Origin: Stutzerimonas stutzeri
Lineage (GTDB): Bacteria > Pseudomonadota > Gammaproteobacteria > Pseudomonadales > Pseudomonadaceae
DNA: 64,000 nt
Reading direction: 5' to 3'
NCBI RefSeq assembly: GCF_038561965.1
Contig: NZ_CP139348.1
Span: 1,116,001-1,180,000 of the forward strand
In this document: one piece after another, positions 1 through 8,315 of the stretch
Layout: each line of letters starts with the position of its first letter
Numbering within the stretch: the first letter of the stretch is position 1
Notes under the pieces: model-generated
What the model saw: the letters and a program-made list of their open reading frames with translations, nothing else
What the model was told of the DNA's origin: nothing
Database searches by the model: none
Position numbers and translations under genes: made by a program

Positions 1-614
1 TCCTCGCGGGTGACCTGGCGCGACAGCGCCTCCAGGTCGCGAATCGGTCGGGTGATCAGTTGGCGAATCTGCCGGGCGACCAGTACCCATAGCAGCAGGC
101 TGGCAACGAGAATCGCCAGGCTCGCCGTCAGAGTGCCGGTATAGAAGGCGCCCGGCAGCTCGCTGCTGGCCACCATTAGCAGGTATCCGGCGCTGCCGTC
201 CGGTTGCGGCAGCCTGACCAGCAGATTGGCGCGAATCTCGCCCGCGCGCCATTGGGCGACCTCACCAAGTTGTTCCGGCAGGCGCAGCCGTTCACCTTGC
301 TGCAGTTGCGCGAGGCTGTTGCCGTCGCGGTCGTAGATCATCGCCGCGCGCAATGGCGCATAACCTTCCAGGCGCTCGAGCAATGCTCTGGCCGCCTCCG
401 GAGACGACAGCGCGCGAGTGCTCAGCTGTTCGGTGGCGAACAGCTCGCCAAGGGTGTGCATCGCCTGCGGTGCCACGCTCTGCCGCGAGATCCAGTAGGC
501 CGCGCTGATAAAGGTGAGATTGGAGACCAGCAGAACGGCGGCAAGCAGAACGAGGAGGGCGAGCAGCAGTTTGCGGCCGACTGGAAGGTTTTCGAGGCGC
601 TGACGCAGGATCAT
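1..614 (-). CDS. Membrane sensor with periplasmic domain and HAMP (partial, C-terminus outside window)
   Basis: Only the first ~204 residues are present. The protein starts MILRQRLENLPVGRKLL, followed by a membrane segment (about residues 17-38), a periplasmic region of about 120 residues and a second membrane segment (about 160-180). After that comes a HAMP-like stretch (ITRPIRDLEALSRQVTREE). The periplasmic part, with a short 'AMIYDRDGNSLAQLQ' strand, resembles the CHASE8-type sensor of YfiN/TpbB-like proteins. The output domain is cut off. By synteny with the P. aeruginosa region it could be a histidine kinase; a GGDEF domain is equally possible. It lies 45 bp downstream of panE on the same strand. 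Confidence 0.75.
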   Translation of the reverse strand, partial: MILRQRLENLPVGRKLLLALLVLLAAVLLVSNLTFISAAYWISRQSVAPQAMHTLGELFATEQLSTRALSSPEAARALLERLEGYAPLRAAMIYDRDGNSLAQLQQGERLRLPEQLGEVAQWRAGEIRANLLVRLPQPDGSAGYLLMVASSELPGAFYTGTLTASLAILVASLLLWVLVARQIRQLITRPIRDLEALSRQVTRE

Positions 615-659
615 TGGCGGGCACGGCGTAGCAGAGGGTTTCTGCAGGGTAGCCGGGGC

Positions 660-1571
660 TCAGTCGGTGGGCAATCCGCGCTGGCTCAGGTGTTCGCGCA
701 GGCGACGATGCAGTTCGTGCAGCCGCGGCACGGCCAGACCAAGGGAATCCGCGCTACGGCAGGCATGGCCGAGCAGATAGGCGATTTCTGTGCGGCGGCC
801 GAGCCGCACATCCTGATACATGGACGAGTAGTTGGCAGCCGTCGCTTCGATCACCCGCCGCACCTCCCGCTCCAGATCCTCGGCGGCAGCTGCCTGGTCA
901 CAAGCGGTGAGCAGCTCGGTCAGTTCTTCGCAGAGCTCGCTGAGCTGCTGACGATGTTGCAGCAGTTCACCGTTGCGACAATCGTGAAGCACGGTCAGAG
1001 GGTTGATTGCGCAGTTCAGTGCCAGCTTGCGCCACAGGCGCGCCAGAATGTTTGTGCTCCAGATATGCGGGATGCCGGCACGGTCCAGGTCCTCCAGCCA
1101 GGCAGGCGCGTTGCCGCCGCCGGAGTCGCCCAGCCAGTTCTGCCCGTGTCCGGCGAACACCACGTGCATCGGGCCGTCGCGATAGGCGCCTTCGGTACTC
1201 GAGACGAAAATACAGCGCGCCTGGGGCCAGCGCTCGGCAATCGCCTGTTGGCTGCCAAGGCCGTTCTGCAGCAGTAGAATTTCGCAGTTCGGGGTGAGGC
1301 GCTGCGCCAACGGGGCAATCGCGGCTTCCGCATCGTAGGCCTTGCATGCGACCAGCAGCCGCTGGATTGGCGTGGCGGCGTCAGGCAGTTCTGCCGGGAT
1401 GGCATGCAGGCTGGCGTGACCCGCTTCGCTCAGCGTGAGCCCACCGGCCCACTGGTAATCGACCAGGCGCTGCGCGGAACGGAGGATCATTCGTACCGGA
1501 ATGCCGGCCCTGGCGAGGCGGGTGGCCCATAGGCTGCCGAGTGCGCCTGCGCCAAGCACGTGCCAGGTCAC
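660..1571 (-). CDS. panE: 2-dehydropantoate 2-reductase
   Basis: 303 residues. NADPH-dependent reduction of ketopantoate to pantoate in pantothenate/CoA synthesis, cytoplasmic. The N-terminus MTWHVLGAGALGSLWATRLARAG is a Rossmann dinucleotide-binding motif (GxGxxG type). The ApbA/PanE pattern continues with 'LLVACKAYD' (~80), 'LLLQNGLG' (~100) and the C-terminal helical domain with 'LWRKLALNCAINPLTVL' (~185), whose Lys-Asn pair is the family's catalytic/substrate signature. Length is normal. It lies 5 bp after the response regulator gene (co-directional, probably one operon). Confidence 0.9.
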   Translation of the reverse strand: MTWHVLGAGALGSLWATRLARAGIPVRMILRSAQRLVDYQWAGGLTLSEAGHASLHAIPAELPDAATPIQRLLVACKAYDAEAAIAPLAQRLTPNCEILLLQNGLGSQQAIAERWPQARCIFVSSTEGAYRDGPMHVVFAGHGQNWLGDSGGGNAPAWLEDLDRAGIPHIWSTNILARLWRKLALNCAINPLTVLHDCRNGELLQHRQQLSELCEELTELLTACDQAAAAEDLEREVRRVIEATAANYSSMYQDVRLGRRTEIAYLLGHACRSADSLGLAVPRLHELHRRLREHLSQRGLPTD

Positions 1572-1576
1572 GTGCT

Positions 1577-2542
1577 TCAGGCCGATTGCTTCAGACGCTG
1601 CGGGACGATACGACCGGTGCTGTAGGCGCTCGGTAGCATGGCTGCAGCACGTTCGATGATCGTTTCGGGCGAGATTGGCAATGCATCGGTGTCGAGGCTG
1701 ACCAGGCTGATGCCGGCCTTGATTGAGACGAACCCCTCGCTGGTCTTCAATGCCCTGAGGTTCAGACCTTCGTGCAAGCGCTTGAAGCTGCTCGGCGAGC
1801 AGCCCTTGAGGTCGTTGACCAGCGCCAGTAGGCCGAACTGGCTTTCATCGATCCGGCACACCACGTCGAGCGGGCGTACCAGTTGCTGCAGGCGGGTAGC
1901 GATGGCACACAGAATCTCAGCGTAGACCGCCTCGCCGTAACGCTCGCGTAGCATGTCCGCATCGGGCAGTCCGATCTGCAGGTAGTACAGCGCTGAACCG
2001 CGATTTTCCATCTGCCGCAGGCTGGCAGCCAAGCGTTGCTGCAGGTAACGGCTATTGCCCAGGCCGGTCAGCGGGTCCTGCAGGCTTTGCTGTTCGAGCG
2101 TGGCGACATTCTCCGTGAGCTGATGATTCTCCTGCTTGAGTCGCTGAAGGGAGCCACACAGGCGGTCGGCGGCGAAGATGCGTGGCAACAACTGTTCGTT
2201 CATTGCCGATTTGCTGATGAAGTCGTCGACGCCGTGGTCGAACGCTTGCCCTAGGGCATTCTCGCTATCGCGGCCAGTCAGCAGGATGACGTAGCTGTAG
2301 TGGCCGCCCAGAGCATCGCGTTGGCGAATCTGGCCGGTCAGTTCGAGGCCGTCCATTTCCGGCATCAGCCAATCGGCTAACAGCACGTGAGCAGGCCGTT
2401 GCGCATGCTGCACAAGCGCGTCGGCAGCACTGCTGGCGAAGCGGATGTCCTGATAGCCAGCCTTGCTCAGTGCGCGACCTATCATGACGCTGGAAAACTT
2501 GGCGTCATCGACTACGAGGATGCTCAGAAGGGGGTTGGGCAT
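1577..2542 (-). CDS. Response regulator with receiver and degenerate GGDEF domain
   Basis: 321 residues from ATG at 2542 (an in-frame TTG lies 15 bp upstream but has no better ribosome site). The receiver domain (about 1-125) has the acidic pair in 'ILVVDDAKF', the phospho-acceptor Asp in 'LLADWLMPEMDG' and the Lys in 'FISKSAMNEQLL'. A linker coiled coil leads to a GGDEF-like domain starting at 'DPLTGLGNSRYLQQRLA'. The active-site loop reads 'CRIDESQFGLLAL' where RxGGDEF is expected, so both glycines are lost and cyclase activity is unlikely. I infer a phospho-dependent binding or scaffold role, perhaps with the sensor at the window start. Syntenic with PA4396 as I recall. Confidence 0.85.
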   Translation of the reverse strand: MPNPLLSILVVDDAKFSSVMIGRALSKAGYQDIRFASSAADALVQHAQRPAHVLLADWLMPEMDGLELTGQIRQRDALGGHYSYVILLTGRDSENALGQAFDHGVDDFISKSAMNEQLLPRIFAADRLCGSLQRLKQENHQLTENVATLEQQSLQDPLTGLGNSRYLQQRLAASLRQMENRGSALYYLQIGLPDADMLRERYGEAVYAEILCAIATRLQQLVRPLDVVCRIDESQFGLLALVNDLKGCSPSSFKRLHEGLNLRALKTSEGFVSIKAGISLVSLDTDALPISPETIIERAAAMLPSAYSTGRIVPQRLKQSA

Positions 2543-2617
2543 GGCAAGCTCAATCAATTGAAGAGGGGACGTCCTGTCACTCCTTGCCGTAGGGCGGGCG
2601 CTGACACGTCGAATCGT

Positions 2618-2623
2618 TATAAT
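2618..2623 (+). promoter_or_regulatory. -10 element TATAAT upstream of yajQ
   Basis: A perfect TATAAT lies 78 bp before the yajQ start in the divergent gap between the response regulator and yajQ. No good -35 sits at 16-18 bp (the sequence there is GC-rich), so only the -10 is called. Confidence 0.4.
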
Positions 2624-2700
2624 GACCGCGCTTTCTTAACCGTCAAGACATACGCGCTCGGCTCATGCGGCCTGTCGCGCTACTTTAGTGGAGGAATCCC

Positions 2701-3180
2701 ATGCCCTCGTTCGACGTGGTGTCCGAACTGGACAAACACGAAGTCACCAACGCGATCGATAACGCCATGAAGGAACTGGATCGTCGTTACGATCTGCGCG
2801 GCAAAGGCAGCTTCGAGCACAAGGACCTGACCGTGCAGCTGACGGCAGACGCTGAGTTCCAATTGGAGCAGATGCTCGAGATCCTCAAGTTGAGCCTGGT
2901 CGAGCGCAAGATTGATATCCAGTGCCTGGAGATCAAGGATGCCTACCCATCCGGCAAGAGTACCAAGCAGGAAGTGGTGCTGCGTGAAGGGATCGAAAAG
3001 GAACTGGCGAAGAAGATCGTTGCGCACATCAAGGACGCCAAGCTCAAGGTGCAGGCTGCCATCCAGGGTGAGCAGGTACGCGTGACCGGCAAGAAGCGTG
3101 ACGATCTGCAGGAAGCGATCGCCGCCCTGCGTGGTCATGAATTCGGCATGCCGCTGCAGTTCAACAACTTCCGCGACTAA
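2701..3180 (+). CDS. yajQ: YajQ family nucleotide/c-di-GMP-binding protein
   Basis: 159 residues, the normal length for the DUF520/YajQ family. Start MPSFDVVSELDKHEVTNAIDN; GTGGAGGA ribosome site 4-8 bp upstream. Family landmarks include 'RYDLRGKGSFEHKD' (~30), 'DAYPSGKSTKQEVVL' (~80) and 'QVRVTGKKRDDLQ' (~125). Cytoplasmic; some members bind c-di-GMP and act with a transcription factor, others bind nucleotides or tRNA. It is divergent from the degenerate-GGDEF regulator and followed by mscS. Confidence 0.93.
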   Translation: MPSFDVVSELDKHEVTNAIDNAMKELDRRYDLRGKGSFEHKDLTVQLTADAEFQLEQMLEILKLSLVERKIDIQCLEIKDAYPSGKSTKQEVVLREGIEKELAKKIVAHIKDAKLKVQAAIQGEQVRVTGKKRDDLQEAIAALRGHEFGMPLQFNNFRD

Positions 3181-3223
3181 TTCCCCTTCGCGCCTCGGCG
3201 CGAGCGTTCATCCCCCGCGTTCG

Positions 3224-3248
3224 TCGGCGCCCGTCCTCAGGGCGCCGA
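3224..3248 (+). terminator. GC-rich hairpin between yajQ and mscS
   Basis: A perfect 9-bp inverted repeat (TCGGCGCCC / GGGCGCCGA) with a 7-nt loop in the 87-bp yajQ-mscS gap. There is no T-tract, so it may act as an attenuator or mRNA-stability hairpin instead of a full terminator. Confidence 0.4.
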
Positions 3249-3267
3249 TGCTTGAAGGAGTAACTCC

Positions 3268-4092
3268 ATGGACCTCTCCGTCGACTACCTGGTCGATCTT
3301 TCCGAATCCTGGCTGCCCATCGTGTTGCAGTATGGCGCGCAGGTGACACTGGCGCTGCTGACATTCCTGTTCGGCTGGTGGTTGATCAACACCCTGACCG
3401 CCAAGGTGAGCAGCCTATTGCAGCGCAGGCAGGTGGACCCGACCCTGCATGGCTTTATCGGCAGCCTTGCCAGTGTGGTGCTCAAGGTGTTGCTGCTGGT
3501 CAGCGTGGCTTCGATGATTGGCGTGGAAACCACCTCCTTCATCGCGGTGATCGGTGCCGCCGGCCTTGCGATCGGCCTGGCCTTGCAGGGCAGCCTGGCG
3601 AACTTCGCCGGTGGTGTGCTGATCCTGCTGTTCCGTCCGTTTCGCGTTGGCGAGTGGATCGAGGCGCAGGGCACCGCGGGTACGGTGAATTCCATCCAGA
3701 TTTTTCATACCGTGCTCAAAACCGGGGATAACAAGACGGTGGTGGTGCCCAACGGGGCGCTTTCCAATGGGCACATCACCAACTTTTCCCGCGAGCCCCG
3801 CCGCCGTGCCGACATCAATGTCGGCATCGACTACAGCAGTGACATCAAGCTGGCACGACAGGTATTGCTGGAAATAGCCGAGGACCCGCGGGTGCTGCGC
3901 GAGCCTGAGCCGGTGGTGTTCGTTACCGGGCTTGGGGACAGTTCGGTGAACCTGTCCCTGCGTGTTTGGGTTGCGACAGGCGACTTCTGGCCGGTGACCT
4001 TCAGCTTCACCGAGCAGGCCAAGGAGCGATTGACTGCCGCTGGCGTCGGTATCCCGTTCCCGCAGCGTGTGGTGCATCTGGTACAGAGCTGA
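3268..4092 (+). CDS. mscS: Small-conductance mechanosensitive channel, MscS family
   Basis: 274 residues, close to E. coli MscS. AAGGAG ribosome site before ATG. Three membrane helices are visible: about 20-42, 60-82, and the pore helix around 92-115 ('GAAGLAIGLALQGSLANFAGGVLILLFRPFRVGEWIEAQG'), whose Gly/Ala pattern is the TM3 signature. The cytoplasmic beta domain carries 'VVVPNGALSNGHITNFSREPRRR' (~155). Releases osmolytes on hypo-osmotic shock from the inner membrane. Followed by a bidirectional terminator. Confidence 0.93.
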   Translation: MDLSVDYLVDLSESWLPIVLQYGAQVTLALLTFLFGWWLINTLTAKVSSLLQRRQVDPTLHGFIGSLASVVLKVLLLVSVASMIGVETTSFIAVIGAAGLAIGLALQGSLANFAGGVLILLFRPFRVGEWIEAQGTAGTVNSIQIFHTVLKTGDNKTVVVPNGALSNGHITNFSREPRRRADINVGIDYSSDIKLARQVLLEIAEDPRVLREPEPVVFVTGLGDSSVNLSLRVWVATGDFWPVTFSFTEQAKERLTAAGVGIPFPQRVVHLVQS

Positions 4093-4116
4093 CGCGTTCG
4101 TGTTGTGCAGACAGAA

Positions 4117-4142
4117 AGAAGCCGGCATATGCCGGCTTCTTC
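4117..4142. terminator. Bidirectional terminator between mscS and ampG
   Basis: Perfect inverted repeat AAGAAGCCGGCAT/ATGCCGGCTTCTT, A-rich on one side and T-rich on the other, between convergent genes. Confidence 0.8.
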
Positions 4143-4147
4143 GTTCT

Positions 4148-5848
4148 TCAGGACTGTTCTGAGGTGGCGTCGCGCTGCGGCTCATCCGGCTGCTGCCGTG
4201 TTCTCGACCACTGCCAGGCGATCAGCACCAGGGTCGGAATGCCGAGCAGTGCGGTGATCAGGAAAAAGTCGCTGTAGCCAACCTTCTCCACCATCACCCC
4301 GGAATACCCCCCAAGCAGGCGCGGCAACAGCAGCATCAGTGAGCTGAGCAATGCATATTGCGTGGCGGAGAACTTCAGATTGGTCAGGCTCGACAGGTAG
4401 GCGACGAATGCTGTGGACGCCAGACCACCGCTGAAGTTGTCGCAGGAGATGGTGACGATGAGCATTTGCAGGTTCGCGCCCATCTCGACCAGCAGCATGA
4501 ACATTAGATTGGTCGCCGCCGAGGCGACTCCGCCGATGAAGAGAATCGGCAGAATGCTGAAACGCACGATCAGCAAGCCGCCAAATGCTGCGCCGAGCAG
4601 CGTCATGATCAGGCCGAAAAGCTTGCTGACGCTGGCGATCTCGTCCTTGGAAAAGCCCTGGTCGATGTAGAACACGTTGGCCATCACACCCATCACCGTG
4701 TCCGACATGCGGTAGGTGGCTATCAATCCGAGCAGCAACAGTGCCTGCCAGCGGTAGCGGACGATGAAGTCGGTAATTGGCGTCAGTACTGGGCCCATCA
4801 GGATACGCCCGGGTGCTGAGAGACAGCCCCAGCAGATCAGCAGATACATGGTGCCGCGTGGCCAGTAGCCGCCCCAGTAGGACTGGAACATGCCGGTGGT
4901 GGAAACCATCAGGATGATCAGCAAGATCACTGACACGGCCTGATGGGCGAAGTCGAAACGCAGCGGGCGCTGCCTCTGAGCTGCCTGACCAAAGATGTGG
5001 CGCACCGGTGCGAACAGGGCCCGCCCCATCGGTGAAATCGTCCCGAGAATGAACAGCGCGTACAGCGTTGCCCGCGGCCAGGCCTGGGCGATCAGCGCGT
5101 TGATCATCGCCGGTACCGAGATGAGCAGCACCAGCAGCAGGCCAACCGCCGCCAACTGGTGGTTGAAGCTGAAACGTGACGGCTCATTGGGTAGCGGGGT
5201 GCCAGCCTCCGGCTCGCGAATCACCAGGCTGGTGATCAGGCCGGGGATGATCAGTACAGCGAACGCCAGATAGGTCGTGGCCCACGCGGCCTGGTTGTAA
5301 TCGACGCTGCTTGAACCCAGCCACTCAGCGAGGAACAGTGCGCCGGCGCTGGCCAGCAGCATGGCGACCCGGTAGCCGGTCATGTAGCTAGCGGCCAGGG
5401 TCGCCTGTAATTTGTCTTCGGCAATCTCCAGGCGGTACGCATCAATGGCGATGTCCTGGGTGGCCGAGGAAAAGGCCACAACCACTGCCAGGGCGATGAG
5501 CATCGTCAGGTTGTGCTGCGGATTGCACAGCGCCATGCCGATCAGACCGATGGCGATGAGCGCCTGCGACAGCACCAGCCATGACCGGCGCCGGCCAAGG
5601 CTGCCGATCCAGGGCAGGCGCCACTGATCGAGCATCGGCGACCAGACCCACTTGAAGGCATAGGCCAGGCTGATCCAGCTGGCGAAGCCGATGGTTTCCC
5701 TGGAAACCCCGGCTTCGCGCAGCCAGACCGAAAGCGTGGAGAACACCAGTACAGCGGGGAGGCCCGCGGCGAAACCCAGCAACAGCAGGGCCAGCGTAGC
5801 GGGGCTGGCGTAGGCGGCTAGCGCATCGCGCCAGGTTTCACGGGACAT
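4148..5848 (-). CDS. ampG: Muropeptide permease AmpG (MFS)
   Basis: 566 residues, about 14 predicted membrane helices, somewhat longer than E. coli AmpG and similar to the Pseudomonas form. The start region 'LLLGFAAGLPAVLVFSTLSVWLREAGVS', then 'SWISLAYAFKWVWSPMLDQ' and 'SATQDIAIDAYRLE', are AmpG hallmarks. Inner-membrane proton-coupled importer of GlcNAc-anhydroMurNAc peptides for cell-wall recycling; it also feeds AmpR-type beta-lactamase induction where that exists. No ampR/ampC is present in this window. Confidence 0.92.
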   Translation of the reverse strand: MSRETWRDALAAYASPATLALLLLGFAAGLPAVLVFSTLSVWLREAGVSRETIGFASWISLAYAFKWVWSPMLDQWRLPWIGSLGRRRSWLVLSQALIAIGLIGMALCNPQHNLTMLIALAVVVAFSSATQDIAIDAYRLEIAEDKLQATLAASYMTGYRVAMLLASAGALFLAEWLGSSSVDYNQAAWATTYLAFAVLIIPGLITSLVIREPEAGTPLPNEPSRFSFNHQLAAVGLLLVLLISVPAMINALIAQAWPRATLYALFILGTISPMGRALFAPVRHIFGQAAQRQRPLRFDFAHQAVSVILLIILMVSTTGMFQSYWGGYWPRGTMYLLICWGCLSAPGRILMGPVLTPITDFIVRYRWQALLLLGLIATYRMSDTVMGVMANVFYIDQGFSKDEIASVSKLFGLIMTLLGAAFGGLLIVRFSILPILFIGGVASAATNLMFMLLVEMGANLQMLIVTISCDNFSGGLASTAFVAYLSSLTNLKFSATQYALLSSLMLLLPRLLGGYSGVMVEKVGYSDFFLITALLGIPTLVLIAWQWSRTRQQPDEPQRDATSEQS

Positions 5849-5886
5849 ACATCGAGGTTCTGTACAGTTCGGACGAAGGGCGCACT

Positions 5887-6246
5887 CTAACCGCTGTGCT
5901 CCGTGGAATGCCAGCCGTGCCGACGCATGTCCACCCGGTCGTTGACGATGGTGAGGCCCTCGGCGCGCAGGCGCATACGCTGTTCATGCCCGGCTGCGGA
6001 ACCGGCTGGCAGGCTGAGCCGCCCCCCCGCAGCGATAACCCGGTGCCAGGGCAGACTGGTGCCGTCGGGTAATTGCGACATCAACCGGCCCACCCAGCGG
6101 GCAGCGCGGCCGAGCCCGGCCATGGCGGCCAGTTCGCCGTAGCTTGTGACCTTGCCTGGCGGGATCTGTGACATCACCAGGTATACGGCGGCACGACGCG
6201 CCTCGGCATCGGCAGAGGGCGGCAGCAGCGGTGCGTGATCAATCAT
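5887..6246 (-). CDS. Alkyltransferase-like protein (MGMT-fold, no active-site Cys)
   Basis: 119 residues, only the DNA-binding MGMT domain. The alkyl-acceptor PCHRV motif reads PWHRV ('SLPWHRVIAAGG'), with Trp in place of Cys, which is diagnostic of ATL proteins. These bind O6-alkylguanine and hand the lesion to nucleotide excision repair without transferring the alkyl group. The upstream 'GKVTSYGELAAMAGLGRAARWVGR' holds the helix-turn-helix and the Arg finger. It follows ampG's 5' end on the same strand, with 38 bp between. Confidence 0.9.
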   Translation of the reverse strand: MIDHAPLLPPSADAEARRAAVYLVMSQIPPGKVTSYGELAAMAGLGRAARWVGRLMSQLPDGTSLPWHRVIAAGGRLSLPAGSAAGHEQRMRLRAEGLTIVNDRVDMRRHGWHSTEHSG

Positions 6247-6311
6247 CTTGGCTTCCGGGCGACGGGGGACTGGTCAGGCAGAGAACTCGCGGTCCATTCG
6301 GCGGTCTTTGC

Positions 6312-6339
6312 TTGCTGTAGTTGAACGCATAGGGATAAT
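6312..6339 (+). promoter_or_regulatory. Putative sigma-70 promoter of the DUF481 gene
   Basis: TTGCTG - 16 bp - GATAAT, ending about 40 bp before the start codon at 6381, in the divergent gap with the ATL gene. Confidence 0.45.
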
Positions 6340-6380
6340 GCCAGCCTTTCAACCGCCTTCGACAGATTCCCATCCTTAAT

Positions 6381-7385
6381 ATGCTCACCAGAACCCTGCT
6401 TTGCACGACCCTTTGCGCTGTTGCCCTGCCATCGTTCGCCGACACGGTGTGGCTGAAGAACGGTGATCGCCTGACCGGCAAGATCAGCGTGCTCGATGGC
6501 GGCAAATTGCTCATCGAAACCGAATACGGTGGCTCGATTCCGCTGAAGTGGAACCAGATCGCCACGCTGGAAAGCGACCAGAAGCTACTCGTCAAACAGG
6601 ACAACGTGACCGGTGAGGTCGCGCACGCATTGCGGGCTTCCGAGCAGGGCAAAGTCACGCTGATCAACGGTGCCGCTCCGCGTACCGTGGAGCTGGCGAG
6701 CATTTCGCAGATCATTCATCCCAAACCGCTGATTCAGGATTTCACCTGGAAGGGCAACATCGACGTGGCGATGGATTACAAACGCGCCGAAACCGATACC
6801 GATGACTATGACGTCTCTTTCGATACCAAGGCTCGTCATGGCCTGTGGCGCCACAACGGCACCGGCAACTACAACCGCGAATACCGCGATGGCGTGACCG
6901 TTACCGACAACTGGGATGCCGAATACGCGCTGGACCGGTTCCTCGACCAGCATTGGTTCTGGCAGGGGCGTCTCAGCTACAAGCGTGATCAGATCGAAGA
7001 CGTTCGCCGCCAGCGCACCATTGGTACCGGTCCGGGTTACCAGTTCTGGGACAACGAACTGGGCGCGTTCTCGCTGGCCGCGTTGATCAACCGCAGCGAC
7101 TATGAGTTCGCTGATGGCGACAAGGAAAATTTCTACCTGGCGGCAGCCAAGTGGGACTATAACCGTTACCTGGTAGGCAAGACCTTCGAGCTGTACAGCA
7201 CCGGTGAACTTGGCAAGCCGCTAGAGAATGTCGCCGATTACGCGCTCGATGCCGAGATCGGCTTGCGCTACAAGGTGACCGACTGGGCCTCGCTGAACAT
7301 GAAGGCGCAGAAGGACATCATCAGCGGCGCGGACAACGACCTCGACGAGACCCGCTACAGCATCGGGTTCGGGGTGGGCTGGTAA
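6381..7385 (+). CDS. DUF481 outer-membrane beta-barrel protein (YdiY-like)
   Basis: 334 residues. Signal peptide MLTRTLLCTTLCAVALPSFA with a likely cut after SFA. The N-terminal part (about 20-110) is an RNA-binding-like small beta domain ('DTVWLKNGDRLTGKISVLDGGKLLIETEYGG'). A run of alternating aromatic/polar strands follows, ending in 'YSIGFGVGW', an outer-membrane barrel with terminal aromatic. E. coli YdiY is an acid/salt-induced member; substrate unknown. Monocistronic, with a terminator right after. Confidence 0.85.
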   Translation: MLTRTLLCTTLCAVALPSFADTVWLKNGDRLTGKISVLDGGKLLIETEYGGSIPLKWNQIATLESDQKLLVKQDNVTGEVAHALRASEQGKVTLINGAAPRTVELASISQIIHPKPLIQDFTWKGNIDVAMDYKRAETDTDDYDVSFDTKARHGLWRHNGTGNYNREYRDGVTVTDNWDAEYALDRFLDQHWFWQGRLSYKRDQIEDVRRQRTIGTGPGYQFWDNELGAFSLAALINRSDYEFADGDKENFYLAAAKWDYNRYLVGKTFELYSTGELGKPLENVADYALDAEIGLRYKVTDWASLNMKAQKDIISGADNDLDETRYSIGFGVGW

Positions 7386-7411
7386 GCCAGACCGGCTGTT
7401 GTGCATATATA

Positions 7412-7440
7412 AAGAAGGCAGCCAATGGCTGCCTTTCTTT
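7412..7440. terminator. Bidirectional terminator after the DUF481 gene and SDR gene
   Basis: AAGAAGGCAGCC AAT GGCTGCCTTTCTTT: 9-bp GC stem flanked by A and T runs, between convergent genes. Confidence 0.8.
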
Positions 7441-7457
7441 TTGCGCGAGGGATGCAA

Positions 7458-8216
7458 TCAGAGGCGCAGGCCGCCATCGAGTTCGAGAATGCGTCCGGTG
7501 TAGTAGTCGTTCTCGAAGATGTACGCCACCGAATGAGCTATCTCCGCCGGTTTGCCCATGCGCCTGAGCGGAATGCCGGCGGTCATCTTCTCCAGGGCTT
7601 CAGGCTTCATGCTGGCGACCATTTCCGTCTCGATGAAGCCCGGTGCCACACCGGCGACACGAATGCCGTAGCGTGCCAGCTCCTTCGCCCAAACCACCGT
7701 GGCAGACGCCACCCCGGCTTTGGCAGCGGAGTAATTGGTCTGGCCCATATTGCCGGCGCGGGAGATCGACGAGATGTTGATGATCGCGCCTTCGCTCTTC
7801 AGCTCGACCATCTTTGCCGCGACTTCACGGGTGCAGAGGAACACACCGGTCAGGTTGACGTCGATCACCGCCTGCCACTGCGCCAGGCTCATCTTGCTGA
7901 TCTCGCCGTCCTTGACCTTCAGCAGCAGGCCATCGCGCAGGATACCGGCGTTGTTCACCAGCCCATGCAGGCCATCGAAGTCATCGGCCACACATGAAAC
8001 CATGGCGGTCACCTGTTCCTCGTTGGCGACGTTGCACAGGTAGGCGCGGGCGTCTCCGCCGACTGCCTTGCAGGCAGCGACAGCTTCGTCCAGGCGCTCC
8101 TGATTCAGGTCCACCAGTGCAAGTCGCGCGCCCTTGCTCGCCAGGTACTCGCCCATGGCGCGGCCGAGACCCTGGCCGCCGCCGGTGACGATGATGACTT
8201 TGTCTTGAAGCTGCAT
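7458..8216 (-). CDS. SDR family NAD(P)-dependent oxidoreductase (FabG-like)
   Basis: 252 residues from MQLQDKVIIVTGG; GGAG lies 5-8 bp before this ATG, so I prefer it to the ATG four codons upstream. Classical SDR features are the TGGGQGLG cofactor loop (~12), NNAG (~90), the catalytic Ser in 'INISSISRAGN' and the YSAAK Tyr-Lys pair (~165). The C-terminal 'GRILELDGGLRL' is typical of FabG/PhaB-type reductases. The exact substrate is not readable. Divergent from the HugZ-like gene. Confidence 0.9.
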   Translation of the reverse strand: MQLQDKVIIVTGGGQGLGRAMGEYLASKGARLALVDLNQERLDEAVAACKAVGGDARAYLCNVANEEQVTAMVSCVADDFDGLHGLVNNAGILRDGLLLKVKDGEISKMSLAQWQAVIDVNLTGVFLCTREVAAKMVELKSEGAIINISSISRAGNMGQTNYSAAKAGVASATVVWAKELARYGIRVAGVAPGFIETEMVASMKPEALEKMTAGIPLRRMGKPAEIAHSVAYIFENDYYTGRILELDGGLRL

Positions 8217-8315
8217 GCCTATCTCCATGTGCTCGTTCTGCGGGAACGACGCCCGCGGGGGAAACCGTTATGCTGAGCGCTCCGTCGACCCGAACCCGTC
8301 TCTCGAGGAGACCCA

